Below the pieces are notes generated by a model, which made no database searches, was not told the origin of the DNA, and saw only the letters and a list, made by a program, of their open reading frames with translations. Shown here piece by piece: positions 44,638-51,569 of a DNA stretch of 64,000 bases. The first letter of the stretch is position 1. Every line of letters begins with the position of its first letter. The stretch comes from an uncultured bacterium (GTDB lineage Bacteria > Bacteroidota > Bacteroidia > Bacteroidales > Marinifilaceae): NCBI GenBank assembly GCA_905216195.1, contig CAJMSX010000014.1:1-64000 (forward strand), in the 5' to 3' direction. A program made the translations under genes and the position numbers.

Positions 44638-45501
44638 ATGGGGGTATATATTGTAACCGGAGCGAACGGAGGGATAGGAAGGGCTATCGTACGCGCCTTG
44701 GCCAGCCGGAATTGCCGGGTTATCATGGCTTGCCGGAATCCGGAAAAAGCGTTAAAGGCCCGGGAAGAAATTGTGCAGGAGACGGGGAATACCTCTCTGG
44801 AAATCCGTTCGCTGGATTTGTCATCCCTGACTTCTGTAAAGCATTTTGCGGAAGCGTTGGTAGAAGAAAAGGCCGATATACAAGTATTGTTCAACAATGC
44901 AGGCATCATGTGCCGGGATTTCGGAAGAACGGAGGACGGGATAGAGACCATGACTCAGGTGAATTACCTGGCTCCCTGGCTGCTGACCCGTTTGTTGTTG
45001 CCTTTGATGGGCCGAAGCGGGGTTTCCCGGATTGTGAATACCTCTTCCTGTACCTATCGGTTGGGCAGGATAGACGAGCACTTTTTCCAGGCTTCTGCTG
45101 ACGCTTATCGGTTGTTCCGGATATACGGAAGGGCGAAACTGGCGGTTTTGTTGTTTACCCTGGAATTGGCCGACCGGTTGAAGAATAAGCCTATCGTAAG
45201 CCACGTTTCGGATCCGGGAGTAGTGAATACGGGGATGATTACGATGCATCGCTGGTTTGATCCTTTGACGGATATTTTTTTCCGGCCTTTTATCAAAAGC
45301 CCTGAAAAGGGAGCTCTTCCGGCCCTTTATCTGGCCTTGTCCCCGGAGGCGGAAAACAGGAACGGCTTATTCCGTAAAGAAAAAGGAGACATCCATTTAC
45401 CCGCTTGGGTAAAAGAACCGGGCTTGCGTAAAAAGTTGTGGAAAATGACGGAAGAACGCTTGGAAATTTCCGGTTTTAAGAATATTTTACCGGAAGTGTG
45501 A
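44638..45501 (+). CDS. SDR family dehydrogenase, candidate 3-hydroxysteroid dehydrogenase
   Basis: Short-chain dehydrogenase of 287 residues, of the retinol-dehydrogenase-like group. TGANGGIG (7-14), ACRNPEKA after the second strand (Arg suggests NADP), NNAG, and the active-site YGRAK (Tyr163, Lys167) are all present. ATG at 44638 directly follows the previous stop and gives the standard SDR N-terminus; an ATG at 44587 would add 17 unconserved residues inside the upstream gene. It is the last gene of the steroid operon and converges with mntP. Together with the first SDR it could give the 3-alpha/3-beta interconversion needed for iso-bile acids. Confidence 0.8.
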   Translation: MGVYIVTGANGGIGRAIVRALASRNCRVIMACRNPEKALKAREEIVQETGNTSLEIRSLDLSSLTSVKHFAEALVEEKADIQVLFNNAGIMCRDFGRTEDGIETMTQVNYLAPWLLTRLLLPLMGRSGVSRIVNTSSCTYRLGRIDEHFFQASADAYRLFRIYGRAKLAVLLFTLELADRLKNKPIVSHVSDPGVVNTGMITMHRWFDPLTDIFFRPFIKSPEKGALPALYLALSPEAENRNGLFRKEKGDIHLPAWVKEPGLRKKLWKMTEERLEISGFKNILPEV

Positions 45502-45568
45502 CTTTGTTTGAAGAAACTTTTTTATCCGCTTTTCTTTCCCTTAGGCAGTTTCCGGGGCCGATTCCGTT

Positions 45569-46132
45569 TTAAGACAGGATCGTATGTTCCAGCAATATTT
45601 TTATACCGATGGAAATGAGTATAACGCCGCCCAACAGACCGACATTCAGCCCTTTGATCTTTCCGAAATGAAAACCGCAGCATACACCGGATAAGGATAA
45701 AATGAAGGTGGTGACGGTGATGATAGCTGCGGGGAACATAATGCCGGTTTTCAGAAAGGCGAAACTGACTCCGACCGCCAAAGCGTCGATACTGGTAGCG
45801 ATACCCAGCGTGAGCAGGGTTTTGTCCGAAAGAGAGATCAGGGAGGAACATTCTTGGCGGAAAGATTCATAAATCATTTTTCCTCCGAGATAACTTAACA
45901 GAAGAAAGGCGATCCAATGGTCGAAGTCGGCAATGAAGGCACTGAAGCGAACTCCCAGCATCCAGCCCAGCAAAGTCATGCCTCCCTGAAATCCTCCCAT
46001 AATAAAAGCCATTTTGAGCGATTTCCGGATACAGAATTTCTTCATGAAAATACCCCCGCTGATGCACACAGCCAAGCTATCCATCGATAAGCCGACGGCT
46101 ATCAGGAGAATTGTGACGTAGCCCATACTCAT
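45569..46132 (-). CDS. mntP: Manganese efflux pump MntP
   Basis: Inner-membrane Mn2+ exporter of about 188 residues with six helices. The paired family motifs are visible: VGLSMDSLAVCISGG near the start and GIATSIDALAVGVSFAF in the second half, each with the conserved Asp. The open frame extends 53 codons further upstream, but MSMGYVTILLIAVGLSMDS is the family's N-terminus, so the start is taken at 46132 (or Met at 46126). A -7 box TACTTTTG on the minus strand (46149-46142) ends about 10 bases before this ATG. I saw no yybP-ykoY riboswitch. Confidence 0.92.
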   Translation of the reverse strand: MSMGYVTILLIAVGLSMDSLAVCISGGIFMKKFCIRKSLKMAFIMGGFQGGMTLLGWMLGVRFSAFIADFDHWIAFLLLSYLGGKMIYESFRQECSSLISLSDKTLLTLGIATSIDALAVGVSFAFLKTGIMFPAAIITVTTFILSLSGVCCGFHFGKIKGLNVGLLGGVILISIGIKILLEHTILS

Positions 46133-46141
46133 AATTTGATA

Positions 46142-46149
46142 CAAAAGTA
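46142..46149 (-). promoter_or_regulatory. -7 box of mntP
   Basis: TACTTTTG on the minus strand, exact consensus. It implies a very short leader and supports the short form of MntP. Confidence 0.5.
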
Positions 46150-46340
46150 AAAATATTCTCCGGTTTGACCTAGGTTTGACTCCTTGAATTGGGGGAATCA
46201 GGCCATTTTTTAAGAGAAGCTCCCTGTATAAAAAAAATAAAAGGTTTGTTTTTTTGTATCTTTCCGGCTTTGTCATTAGTTTTACGAACAATAAACGAAA
46301 ATGGAAACGGTTTTAAGACCGGCCTGTAAAATCGGAAAGC

Positions 46341-47822
46341 ATGAAAACGGATTTATTCAAATACGGCATATGGCCGTTGGCGGCGGTAGGAGTCGCTTGC
46401 AGCGGAAATTCGAAAAAAGCGGAAAAGAAGCCGAATATTGTAGTGATCATGGCGGACGACTTGGGGTATGGAGACCTCAGTTGTTACGGAGCCACGGAAA
46501 TTCAGACGCCGGGTATAGACCGTTTGGCGAAGGAGGGATTGAGGCAATTGAACGGTCACTGCACTTCCGCCACGAGTACGCCCAGTCGTTTTGCCATGCT
46601 GACGGGTATGTATCCCTGGCGGGTAGGAGCGGCTATACTTCCGGGGGATGCTCCGATGTTGATCCGGGAGGATATGCCTACTTTTCCAAAAATGCTGAAG
46701 CAGGCCGGTTATGTAACGGGAGTCGTGGGGAAATGGCATTTGGGGCTGGGTAAAGGGAACGTCGACTGGAACGAGCGGATTACTCCGGGTCCGAACGAAA
46801 TCGGATTCGATTATTCTTACATTATGGCGGCTACCAACGACCGGGTTCCTACGGTGTATGTACAAAACGGGAAAGTGGTGAATCTGGATCCCAACGATCC
46901 GATAGAAGTAAGTTACAAGCATAATTTTCCGGGAGAACCGACGGGAAAGGATCATCCTGAATTGTTACGGATGTTGCCCAGCGTGGGACATAATATGTCT
47001 ATTACGAACGGGATTCCCCGGATCGGATATATGAAGGGAGGAAAGTCCGCTTTGTGGGTGGATGAAGAGATGTACCGTGTATTTCTGGATGAGGCGAAGA
47101 AGTATGTAAAAGAGCACCGAGACGAACCTTTTTTTCTGTATTACGCTTTACACCAGCCGCATGTTCCCCGCTTACCGAACGCCCGGTTTGCCGGGAAATC
47201 CAAATTAGGCCCCCGGGGCGATGTCATTCTGGAAGCGGATTATTGCGTGGAGCAGTTTTTGAAATACCTGGACGAATTGAATCTGACGGAAAATACCCTT
47301 GTGATTTTCACCAGCGATAACGGCCCGGTGCTGGACGACGGCTACGTAGACCGGGCCGAAGAACTCAACGGGGATCATACACCGGCCGGCCCGTTCCGGG
47401 GGTGGAAATGCGATCCTTACGAGGGAGGAACGCGCATTCCGATGATCGTCCGTTGGCCGGAAAAAGTAAAAGCCGGTTCCGTTTCCGATGCATTGGTGTG
47501 TCAACTGGATTTTGGTCCTTCTTTGGCCGCTTTGCTGAATCAGTCTTACGAAGTCCGGGACGGGGTAAACGTTATAGATGCTTTGTTCGGCTACTCGTCC
47601 CGGGGGCGGGATCGTCTGGTTCTGGAAGGTTACGGAATCGACTTGTGGTTGAAGGAAGGAGATTGGGCCTGCATTCCCGCCTATACCACCCGCCGGGGAG
47701 AGGTCGTGGAAGCGCGGCTGTATAACCTGAAGGAAGATGTGGCTCAACAGCATAACCTCGCAGCCGAATATCCCGAAAAGGTGCGGGAGATGACGGAAAA
47801 ATTACAGGAAATCAAACAATAA
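46341..47822 (+). CDS. Sulfatase, serine-type, lipoprotein
   Basis: Type I sulfatase of 493 residues, probably lipid-anchored (Cys20 in VGVACSG). The active-site motif is Ser79-Thr-Pro81-Ser-Arg83, the Ser form of C/S-x-P-x-R that needs an anaerobic radical SAM maturase (anSME) to make formylglycine; no maturase gene is in the window. Metal ligands include Asp39-Asp40 (MADDLGYGD) and the later FTSDNGPV. The GKWHLGLG motif is also intact. Natural substrates of the family are sulfated glycans or steroids. It lies just beyond the steroid operon, which makes a sulfated bile acid or steroid a testable possibility, but no SusC/D pair or polysaccharide enzyme is nearby to decide. Confidence 0.88.
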   Translation: MKTDLFKYGIWPLAAVGVACSGNSKKAEKKPNIVVIMADDLGYGDLSCYGATEIQTPGIDRLAKEGLRQLNGHCTSATSTPSRFAMLTGMYPWRVGAAILPGDAPMLIREDMPTFPKMLKQAGYVTGVVGKWHLGLGKGNVDWNERITPGPNEIGFDYSYIMAATNDRVPTVYVQNGKVVNLDPNDPIEVSYKHNFPGEPTGKDHPELLRMLPSVGHNMSITNGIPRIGYMKGGKSALWVDEEMYRVFLDEAKKYVKEHRDEPFFLYYALHQPHVPRLPNARFAGKSKLGPRGDVILEADYCVEQFLKYLDELNLTENTLVIFTSDNGPVLDDGYVDRAEELNGDHTPAGPFRGWKCDPYEGGTRIPMIVRWPEKVKAGSVSDALVCQLDFGPSLAALLNQSYEVRDGVNVIDALFGYSSRGRDRLVLEGYGIDLWLKEGDWACIPAYTTRRGEVVEARLYNLKEDVAQQHNLAAEYPEKVREMTEKLQEIKQ

Positions 47823-47897
47823 TTTTTTCTGGTTGACGGATTCAGGTTTATTCCGTCGGTTTGCAAAATAATTCAGATCTATAAACCGTTTACTTGT

Positions 47898-48866
47898 ATG
47901 GAATTCCGGACAAAAGTCGATGTTACTCCCTTCGGATTCGGGGTGAATCACCGATCGCAAATCTTATCGGTCGGTTCCTGTTTTGCCGAGAACATCGGTA
48001 AGAAACTGGAGTATTTTCGTTTCAAATCCGATGTAAATCCCTGCGGAATTGTGTATAATCCCTTGTCTGTTTCCCATACTTTGCAACTGCTTTTGGAAGG
48101 GCGTCTTTTCCGTACGGAGGATCTGATCCGGCATGAAGGTAAATGGGTAAGTCTGTATCATCACGGTAGTTTTTCTGCGGAAGATTCGGGACTTTGCCTG
48201 AAAAACATCAACACCCGCTTGGGGCTCTCGGCCGCTCTCCTCCCCAAAACGGATGTTCTCCTGCTCACTTTCGGTACTTCCTGGGTATATCGCTACCGGG
48301 AAAACGGAATTATCGCCGCGAATTGTCATAAACTTCCTGCTGCAAAATTCGAAAGATTCCGGTTGACGGTAGAAGAGATCGTGCAGGAATATCAAGAATT
48401 GATCCCTCGGCTACAGGCACATTGTCCCGGTGTAAAAATAATTTTCACCGTCAGTCCTGTCCGGCACTGGAAAGACGGCGCTCATGGGAATCAGCTCAGC
48501 AAAGCAGTATTATTATTGGCTGTAGAGGAACTGGTCCGGGAATTCGGATCCGTTTATTATTTCCCTTCATATGAACTGGTCCTGGACGAATTGAGGGATT
48601 ACCGTTTTTATGCGGCCGATATGCTTCATCCCTCGCCTCAGGCGGTCGATTATATCTGGGAGAAATTCGGAGAAGCATTTTTTTCGGCCGATACTTTTGC
48701 CTTGATGAAGCGGATCGATAAGGTAAACCGGGGATTGCTGCACCGTCCTTTTTCTCCGGAGAGCGAAGCTTACCGTCGTTTTTATGCCGCGTTGGAGAAA
48801 GAAATAAACATCCTGGAGACCGACTACGGTATCCAATTCTGTTCATCCGGGTCTGAGGTTTCCTGA
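47898..48866 (+). CDS. GSCFA domain-containing protein
   Basis: Protein of 322 residues named for its motif, seen as SVGSCFAENIGKKL (GSCFA at 26-30). It belongs to an SGNH/GDSL-hydrolase-like family; the later TFGTSWVY, TVSPVRHWKDG and ADMLHPSPQAVDYIW give the remaining conserved blocks, with the Asp/His pair in the last. No signal peptide, so cytoplasmic. Substrate unknown. Its 3' end overlaps the convergent SPOR-type gene by 43 bases. Confidence 0.9.
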   Translation: MEFRTKVDVTPFGFGVNHRSQILSVGSCFAENIGKKLEYFRFKSDVNPCGIVYNPLSVSHTLQLLLEGRLFRTEDLIRHEGKWVSLYHHGSFSAEDSGLCLKNINTRLGLSAALLPKTDVLLLTFGTSWVYRYRENGIIAANCHKLPAAKFERFRLTVEEIVQEYQELIPRLQAHCPGVKIIFTVSPVRHWKDGAHGNQLSKAVLLLAVEELVREFGSVYYFPSYELVLDELRDYRFYAADMLHPSPQAVDYIWEKFGEAFFSADTFALMKRIDKVNRGLLHRPFSPESEAYRRFYAALEKEINILETDYGIQFCSSGSEVS

Positions 48867-49354
48867 GTTTCAGGAGGAGCCGTTTTTATCAGATCGCTGA
48901 TCGGTATTTCCGTTTTGACGGGATAGCTGGAAGGATAGTACCGACGAACTTTTTTCAATACCGGGATACATTCCAGGCGAGTGCGGAAATTACCCACCCG
49001 GATTTTAAAATCCGGATCGAAATAATTCAGATAAGCCGGAATATCGGGAAATTGTTTTTCAAATTCTTCTTTCATTTCCTGCAGGCGGCTGACCGGATAA
49101 TCGAAGGAACTGCCGGAAAAGATCTGCACGCGGTATCCGGTAAAGGTTTTTTGTTTTTTGTTGAGAAGCACATGCAAGCCGATCAGGGCGGTGACGTTCG
49201 AATCGCAGTGTATAGATACTTTTCCTCCGTTATCGTCGATCTCACTTAAATCTTCCAGGAGATTATACTCTACCACCGGAGGAGGGAGGAGGGTATCGGT
49301 CTGTGCCACGAGCGGACCGGCAAATAAAAGGAATAAAATCAATAATTTGGTCAT
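48824..49354 (-). CDS. SPOR-like periplasmic protein
   Basis: Exported protein of 176 residues with a signal peptide (MTKLLILFLLFAGPLVAQ). Residues about 75-145 (GYRVQIFSGSSFDYPVSRLQ ... YFDPDFKIRVGNFRTRLEC ... KKVRRYYPSSYPV) match a SPOR domain, which binds denuded peptidoglycan. The remainder is short and Pro/Glu-rich. The overlap with the convergent GSCFA gene means the last 14 codons of each are antisense to one another. No promoter box found. Confidence 0.8.
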   Translation of the reverse strand: MTKLLILFLLFAGPLVAQTDTLLPPPVVEYNLLEDLSEIDDNGGKVSIHCDSNVTALIGLHVLLNKKQKTFTGYRVQIFSGSSFDYPVSRLQEMKEEFEKQFPDIPAYLNYFDPDFKIRVGNFRTRLECIPVLKKVRRYYPSSYPVKTEIPISDLIKTAPPETQETSDPDEQNWIP

Positions 49355-49499
49355 AACTTCCTCCTTCGTTTAAATTGCGGATTAAATTCGGGACGAAGGT
49401 AAGAAATAATGTTCGAATGTTCAAATGTTGGGAGTCCGGCTCTTTGGATATACCAAATTGCTTCCTGAATATTAAAAAAAATGTTAATAACTTCGTGTA

Positions 49500-49538
49500 T
49501 TGAGAAAAATCTAACAAAAACCGATATTTTTGTTAGAT
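49500..49538 (+). promoter_or_regulatory. Promoter and 12-bp operator-like inverted repeat of cysteine-desulfidase-like gene
   Basis: TTG (49500-49502), 22-base spacer, TATTTTTG (49525-49532). Covering the -7 box is a perfect 12-bp inverted repeat ATCTAACAAAAA (49509-49520)/TTTTTGTTAGAT (49527-49538) with a 6-base centre. A regulator bound here would block polymerase. Confidence 0.6.
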
Positions 49539-49570
49539 AAAAAATAATTTTAATTTAAAACCGAAGTTGT

Positions 49571-50860
49571 ATGTATCAGGTTACAGATGAACAGATTATC
49601 GAGATATTAAAACAGGAAGCCGTTCCTGCTTTAGGATGCACTGAGCCCGTGGCCTGTGCATTGGCTTGTGCCCGTTGCCGGGAAGAACTGGGCGGTGTTC
49701 CGGAAAAGATAGAAGTGTGGGTGAGTGGAAATATATATAAAAACGGGATGGGGGTCGGAATTCCGGGGTCCGGTATGACCGGTTTGCCTATTGCAGCGGC
49801 TTTAGGGGCGGTATGCGGAAAAACGGAGTACGGACTGGAAGTTTTGAAAGAAGTTTCGCAATGTAATCATTTGTCGGTGGCCAAAGAGTTGATAGACCGG
49901 GGGGCCGTTTCCATTTATTTAAAGGAAGACGCGGCGGATAAATTGTATGCCGAAGCGATTTGCAGTTTGGGGAAGGATACGGTGAGAACGGTCATTCTGT
50001 ATGCGCATACCAACATTATATGTGTGGAGAAAAACGGGCGGATTCTCTATAAAAAAGAGTATACGGCGGTTGCGGATCAAACGCCCGGACGTCCGGAACT
50101 GAGTGTGGAGCGAATCTGGAAATTTATTCAGGAGGTGGATTTTTCCCGGATTGAGTTCGTGCTCCAGGGAGCGGAAATGAATAAGGAAATATCAACGGAA
50201 GGCTTAAAAAGCGCTTACGGTTTACAGATCGGGCGTACTTTACAGGAAAATATCGAAAAAGGCGTATTGGAAGACGACCTGCTGAATAATGCGTTGATCC
50301 GCGCCACGGCGGCTTCGGATGCCCGTATGGACGGTTGTGAAAAACCGGTGATGACCAATTCGGGTAGCGGGAACCAGGGAATTACGGTCATTCTGCCGGT
50401 AGTGGTGGCCGCCGAACATTTCGGTTCTTCCCGGGAGCAACTCGCCCGGGGGTTGGCGTTGAGTAATCTGATAGCGGCTCATATCCATTATTATCTGGGC
50501 CATTTGTCGGCCCTCTGCGGCATTCTGATTGCCGGAACGGGTTCCGCCTCCGCCATCACGTATCTAATGGGGGGAGATTACGAGAAAGTGGTGAATACCA
50601 TCAAAACCATGTGTTCGAATCTGACCGGCATGATGTGTGACGGAGCAAAACAGGGATGCGCTCTGAAGGTGTATTCCGGGGTATCGGCGGCCGTCCAGGC
50701 GGCTTTATTGTCTATGCGCGGCATTCAAACGCAAAACGACGGGATTATTGAAGATGATATCGAAAAGACCATCCGGAATGTGGGCTTGATCGGAACTGCC
50801 GGTATGGAACAAACGGACCGTACGATACTCGATATCATGTGCCGGAAAGGAAAGCAGTAA
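49571..50860 (+). CDS. cyuA: L-cysteine desulfidase/UPF0597 family (CyuA/YhaM-like)
   Basis: Protein of 429 residues of the serine-dehydratase-alpha-like UPF0597 family, which includes the 4Fe-4S L-cysteine desulfidase that splits cysteine to pyruvate, ammonia and sulfide. GCTEPVACALACA near the start (Cys23), PGSGMTGLPIAAALGA, TNSGSGNQGITVILPV and TMCSNLTGMMCDGAKQGCALKV carry the conserved residues, the last two with likely cluster Cys. The operator-like repeat at 49509 suggests tight control, plausibly by cysteine. A strong terminator follows. Other family members have been assigned to serine or related amino-acid breakdown, so cysteine is the best but not the only guess. Confidence 0.87.
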   Translation: MYQVTDEQIIEILKQEAVPALGCTEPVACALACARCREELGGVPEKIEVWVSGNIYKNGMGVGIPGSGMTGLPIAAALGAVCGKTEYGLEVLKEVSQCNHLSVAKELIDRGAVSIYLKEDAADKLYAEAICSLGKDTVRTVILYAHTNIICVEKNGRILYKKEYTAVADQTPGRPELSVERIWKFIQEVDFSRIEFVLQGAEMNKEISTEGLKSAYGLQIGRTLQENIEKGVLEDDLLNNALIRATAASDARMDGCEKPVMTNSGSGNQGITVILPVVVAAEHFGSSREQLARGLALSNLIAAHIHYYLGHLSALCGILIAGTGSASAITYLMGGDYEKVVNTIKTMCSNLTGMMCDGAKQGCALKVYSGVSAAVQAALLSMRGIQTQNDGIIEDDIEKTIRNVGLIGTAGMEQTDRTILDIMCRKGKQ

Positions 50861-50922
50861 GGTTTCCCCGGGCAGGATTTTGCCGGAGACGAAGGCCAAG
50901 TGCTCGGTAAAGGAGGTTTGAA

Positions 50923-50965
50923 AAACCGAAACGAAAACCGGAATTTCGTTTCGGTTTCTTTTTTT
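50923..50965 (+). terminator. Terminator of cysteine-desulfidase-like gene
   Basis: AAACCGAAACGAAA (50923-50936) and TTTCGTTTCGGTTT (50944-50957) form a perfect 14-bp stem, then CTTTTTTT. Because the arms are A/T symmetric it can also stop leftward RNA coming from the promoter in the invertible segment. Confidence 0.9.
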
Positions 50966-51326
50966 GTCGTTTTCAGTTCAGAAGAGTTCCAGAAGCATTT
51001 TTCTTTTCTTTTCCCTCTCCGAAATGCGTATGCTTTCCGGTTCCTGTTACCGTTTACCCGCGCTAATCCATTTTTCCCCCAACCTACCTCCGGGATGCAT
51101 CCTGCTTATTTTGGAGAACGAGCCGGGAAGGTTTTAAATTTTTCTATGTCTGGTGAACCTTTATAAACTGTTAATAAAGGCGGGATGTATATACTTAAGA
51201 ATACGCCTGATTTCCCAAGGAGAGGAATACTTTGAAAATCAATACCTAGGGTGGTTTTTCTCCTTGTGCTTCAAAATCGGATAAGAAAGGAGATAATACA
51301 CTGTTATTCAGTAAATTATCTATGTG
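50966..51326. other. Gene-free stretch left of the invertible segment
   Basis: About 360 bases with no credible gene. An 88-codon plus-strand frame (50900-51166) crosses the terminator and is Phe/Pro-rich noise. In the present orientation the promoter of the invertible segment would transcribe leftward into this stretch. No invertase gene or other structure recognised. Confidence 0.45.
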
Positions 51327-51342
51327 TTTAAACGTCCGTTTT
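51327..51342 (+). repeat. Left 16-bp inverted repeat of invertible segment
   Basis: TTTAAACGTCCGTTTT, exact reverse complement of 51482-51497. Its core AAACGTCCGT (51330-51339) matches the Mpi recombination-site consensus ARACGTWCGT of Bacteroides fragilis at 9 of 10 positions. Confidence 0.85.
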
Positions 51343-51481
51343 TTTGGAGGTTTTTTCTACACCTTTGTGTTACAAAAATACACGTTTTTTAATAGTTGCA
51401 AAATATTCTTAATCAAAAATTTGTTCTTTTTCTCAGGAGGTAGAGGCTCTACGACATTTTTAGCCGAATCGCTGACGAAAT

Positions 51482-51497
51482 AAAACGGACGTTTAAA
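51482..51497 (-). repeat. Right 16-bp inverted repeat of invertible segment
   Basis: AAAACGGACGTTTAAA, exact reverse complement of 51327-51342. It ends 72 bases before the start codon at 51570. Confidence 0.85.
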
Positions 51498-51569
51498 TGG
51501 TGGATTAAAAAATGAATATTCTATAACGTGATAAATAAATAATTATTACTAATTTAAATCGTAGAAATT

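Larger units (their letters stand above)
51327..51497. promoter_or_regulatory. Candidate invertible promoter segment (OFF orientation)
   Basis: A 171-bp block bounded by perfect 16-bp inverted repeats. Inside there is a single exact -7 box, TATTTTTG on the minus strand (51380-51373), with TTTG (51402-51399) 18 bases before it, so transcription runs leftward, away from the lipoprotein gene at 51570. No exact TAnnTTTG box is present on the plus strand within the segment or in the 72 bases between it and the ATG. Inversion would aim the promoter at 51570. Size, repeat sequence and position are those of B. fragilis polysaccharide-type invertible promoters. A palindrome GTAGAG-G-CTCTAC (51440-51452) would lie upstream of the promoter in the ON state. 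The recombinase is not in the window. Confidence 0.75.

Noticed and set aside
46133..46291. Longer MntP with 53 extra N-terminal residues, and a possible manganese riboswitch in the same stretch
   Set aside because: The extra residues are not MntP-like and the -7 box at 46142-46149 lies inside them; no yybP-ykoY-type fold was seen.
50900..51166. 88-codon open frame after the cysteine-desulfidase-like gene
   Set aside because: It runs straight through a 14-bp rho-independent terminator and has no protein-like features.
51343..51569. A plus-strand promoter for the coiled-coil lipoprotein gene
   Set aside because: No exact TAnnTTTG box on the plus strand. The nearest (CACCTTTG at about 51360-51367, AAAATTTG near 51421) lack the TA of the consensus.
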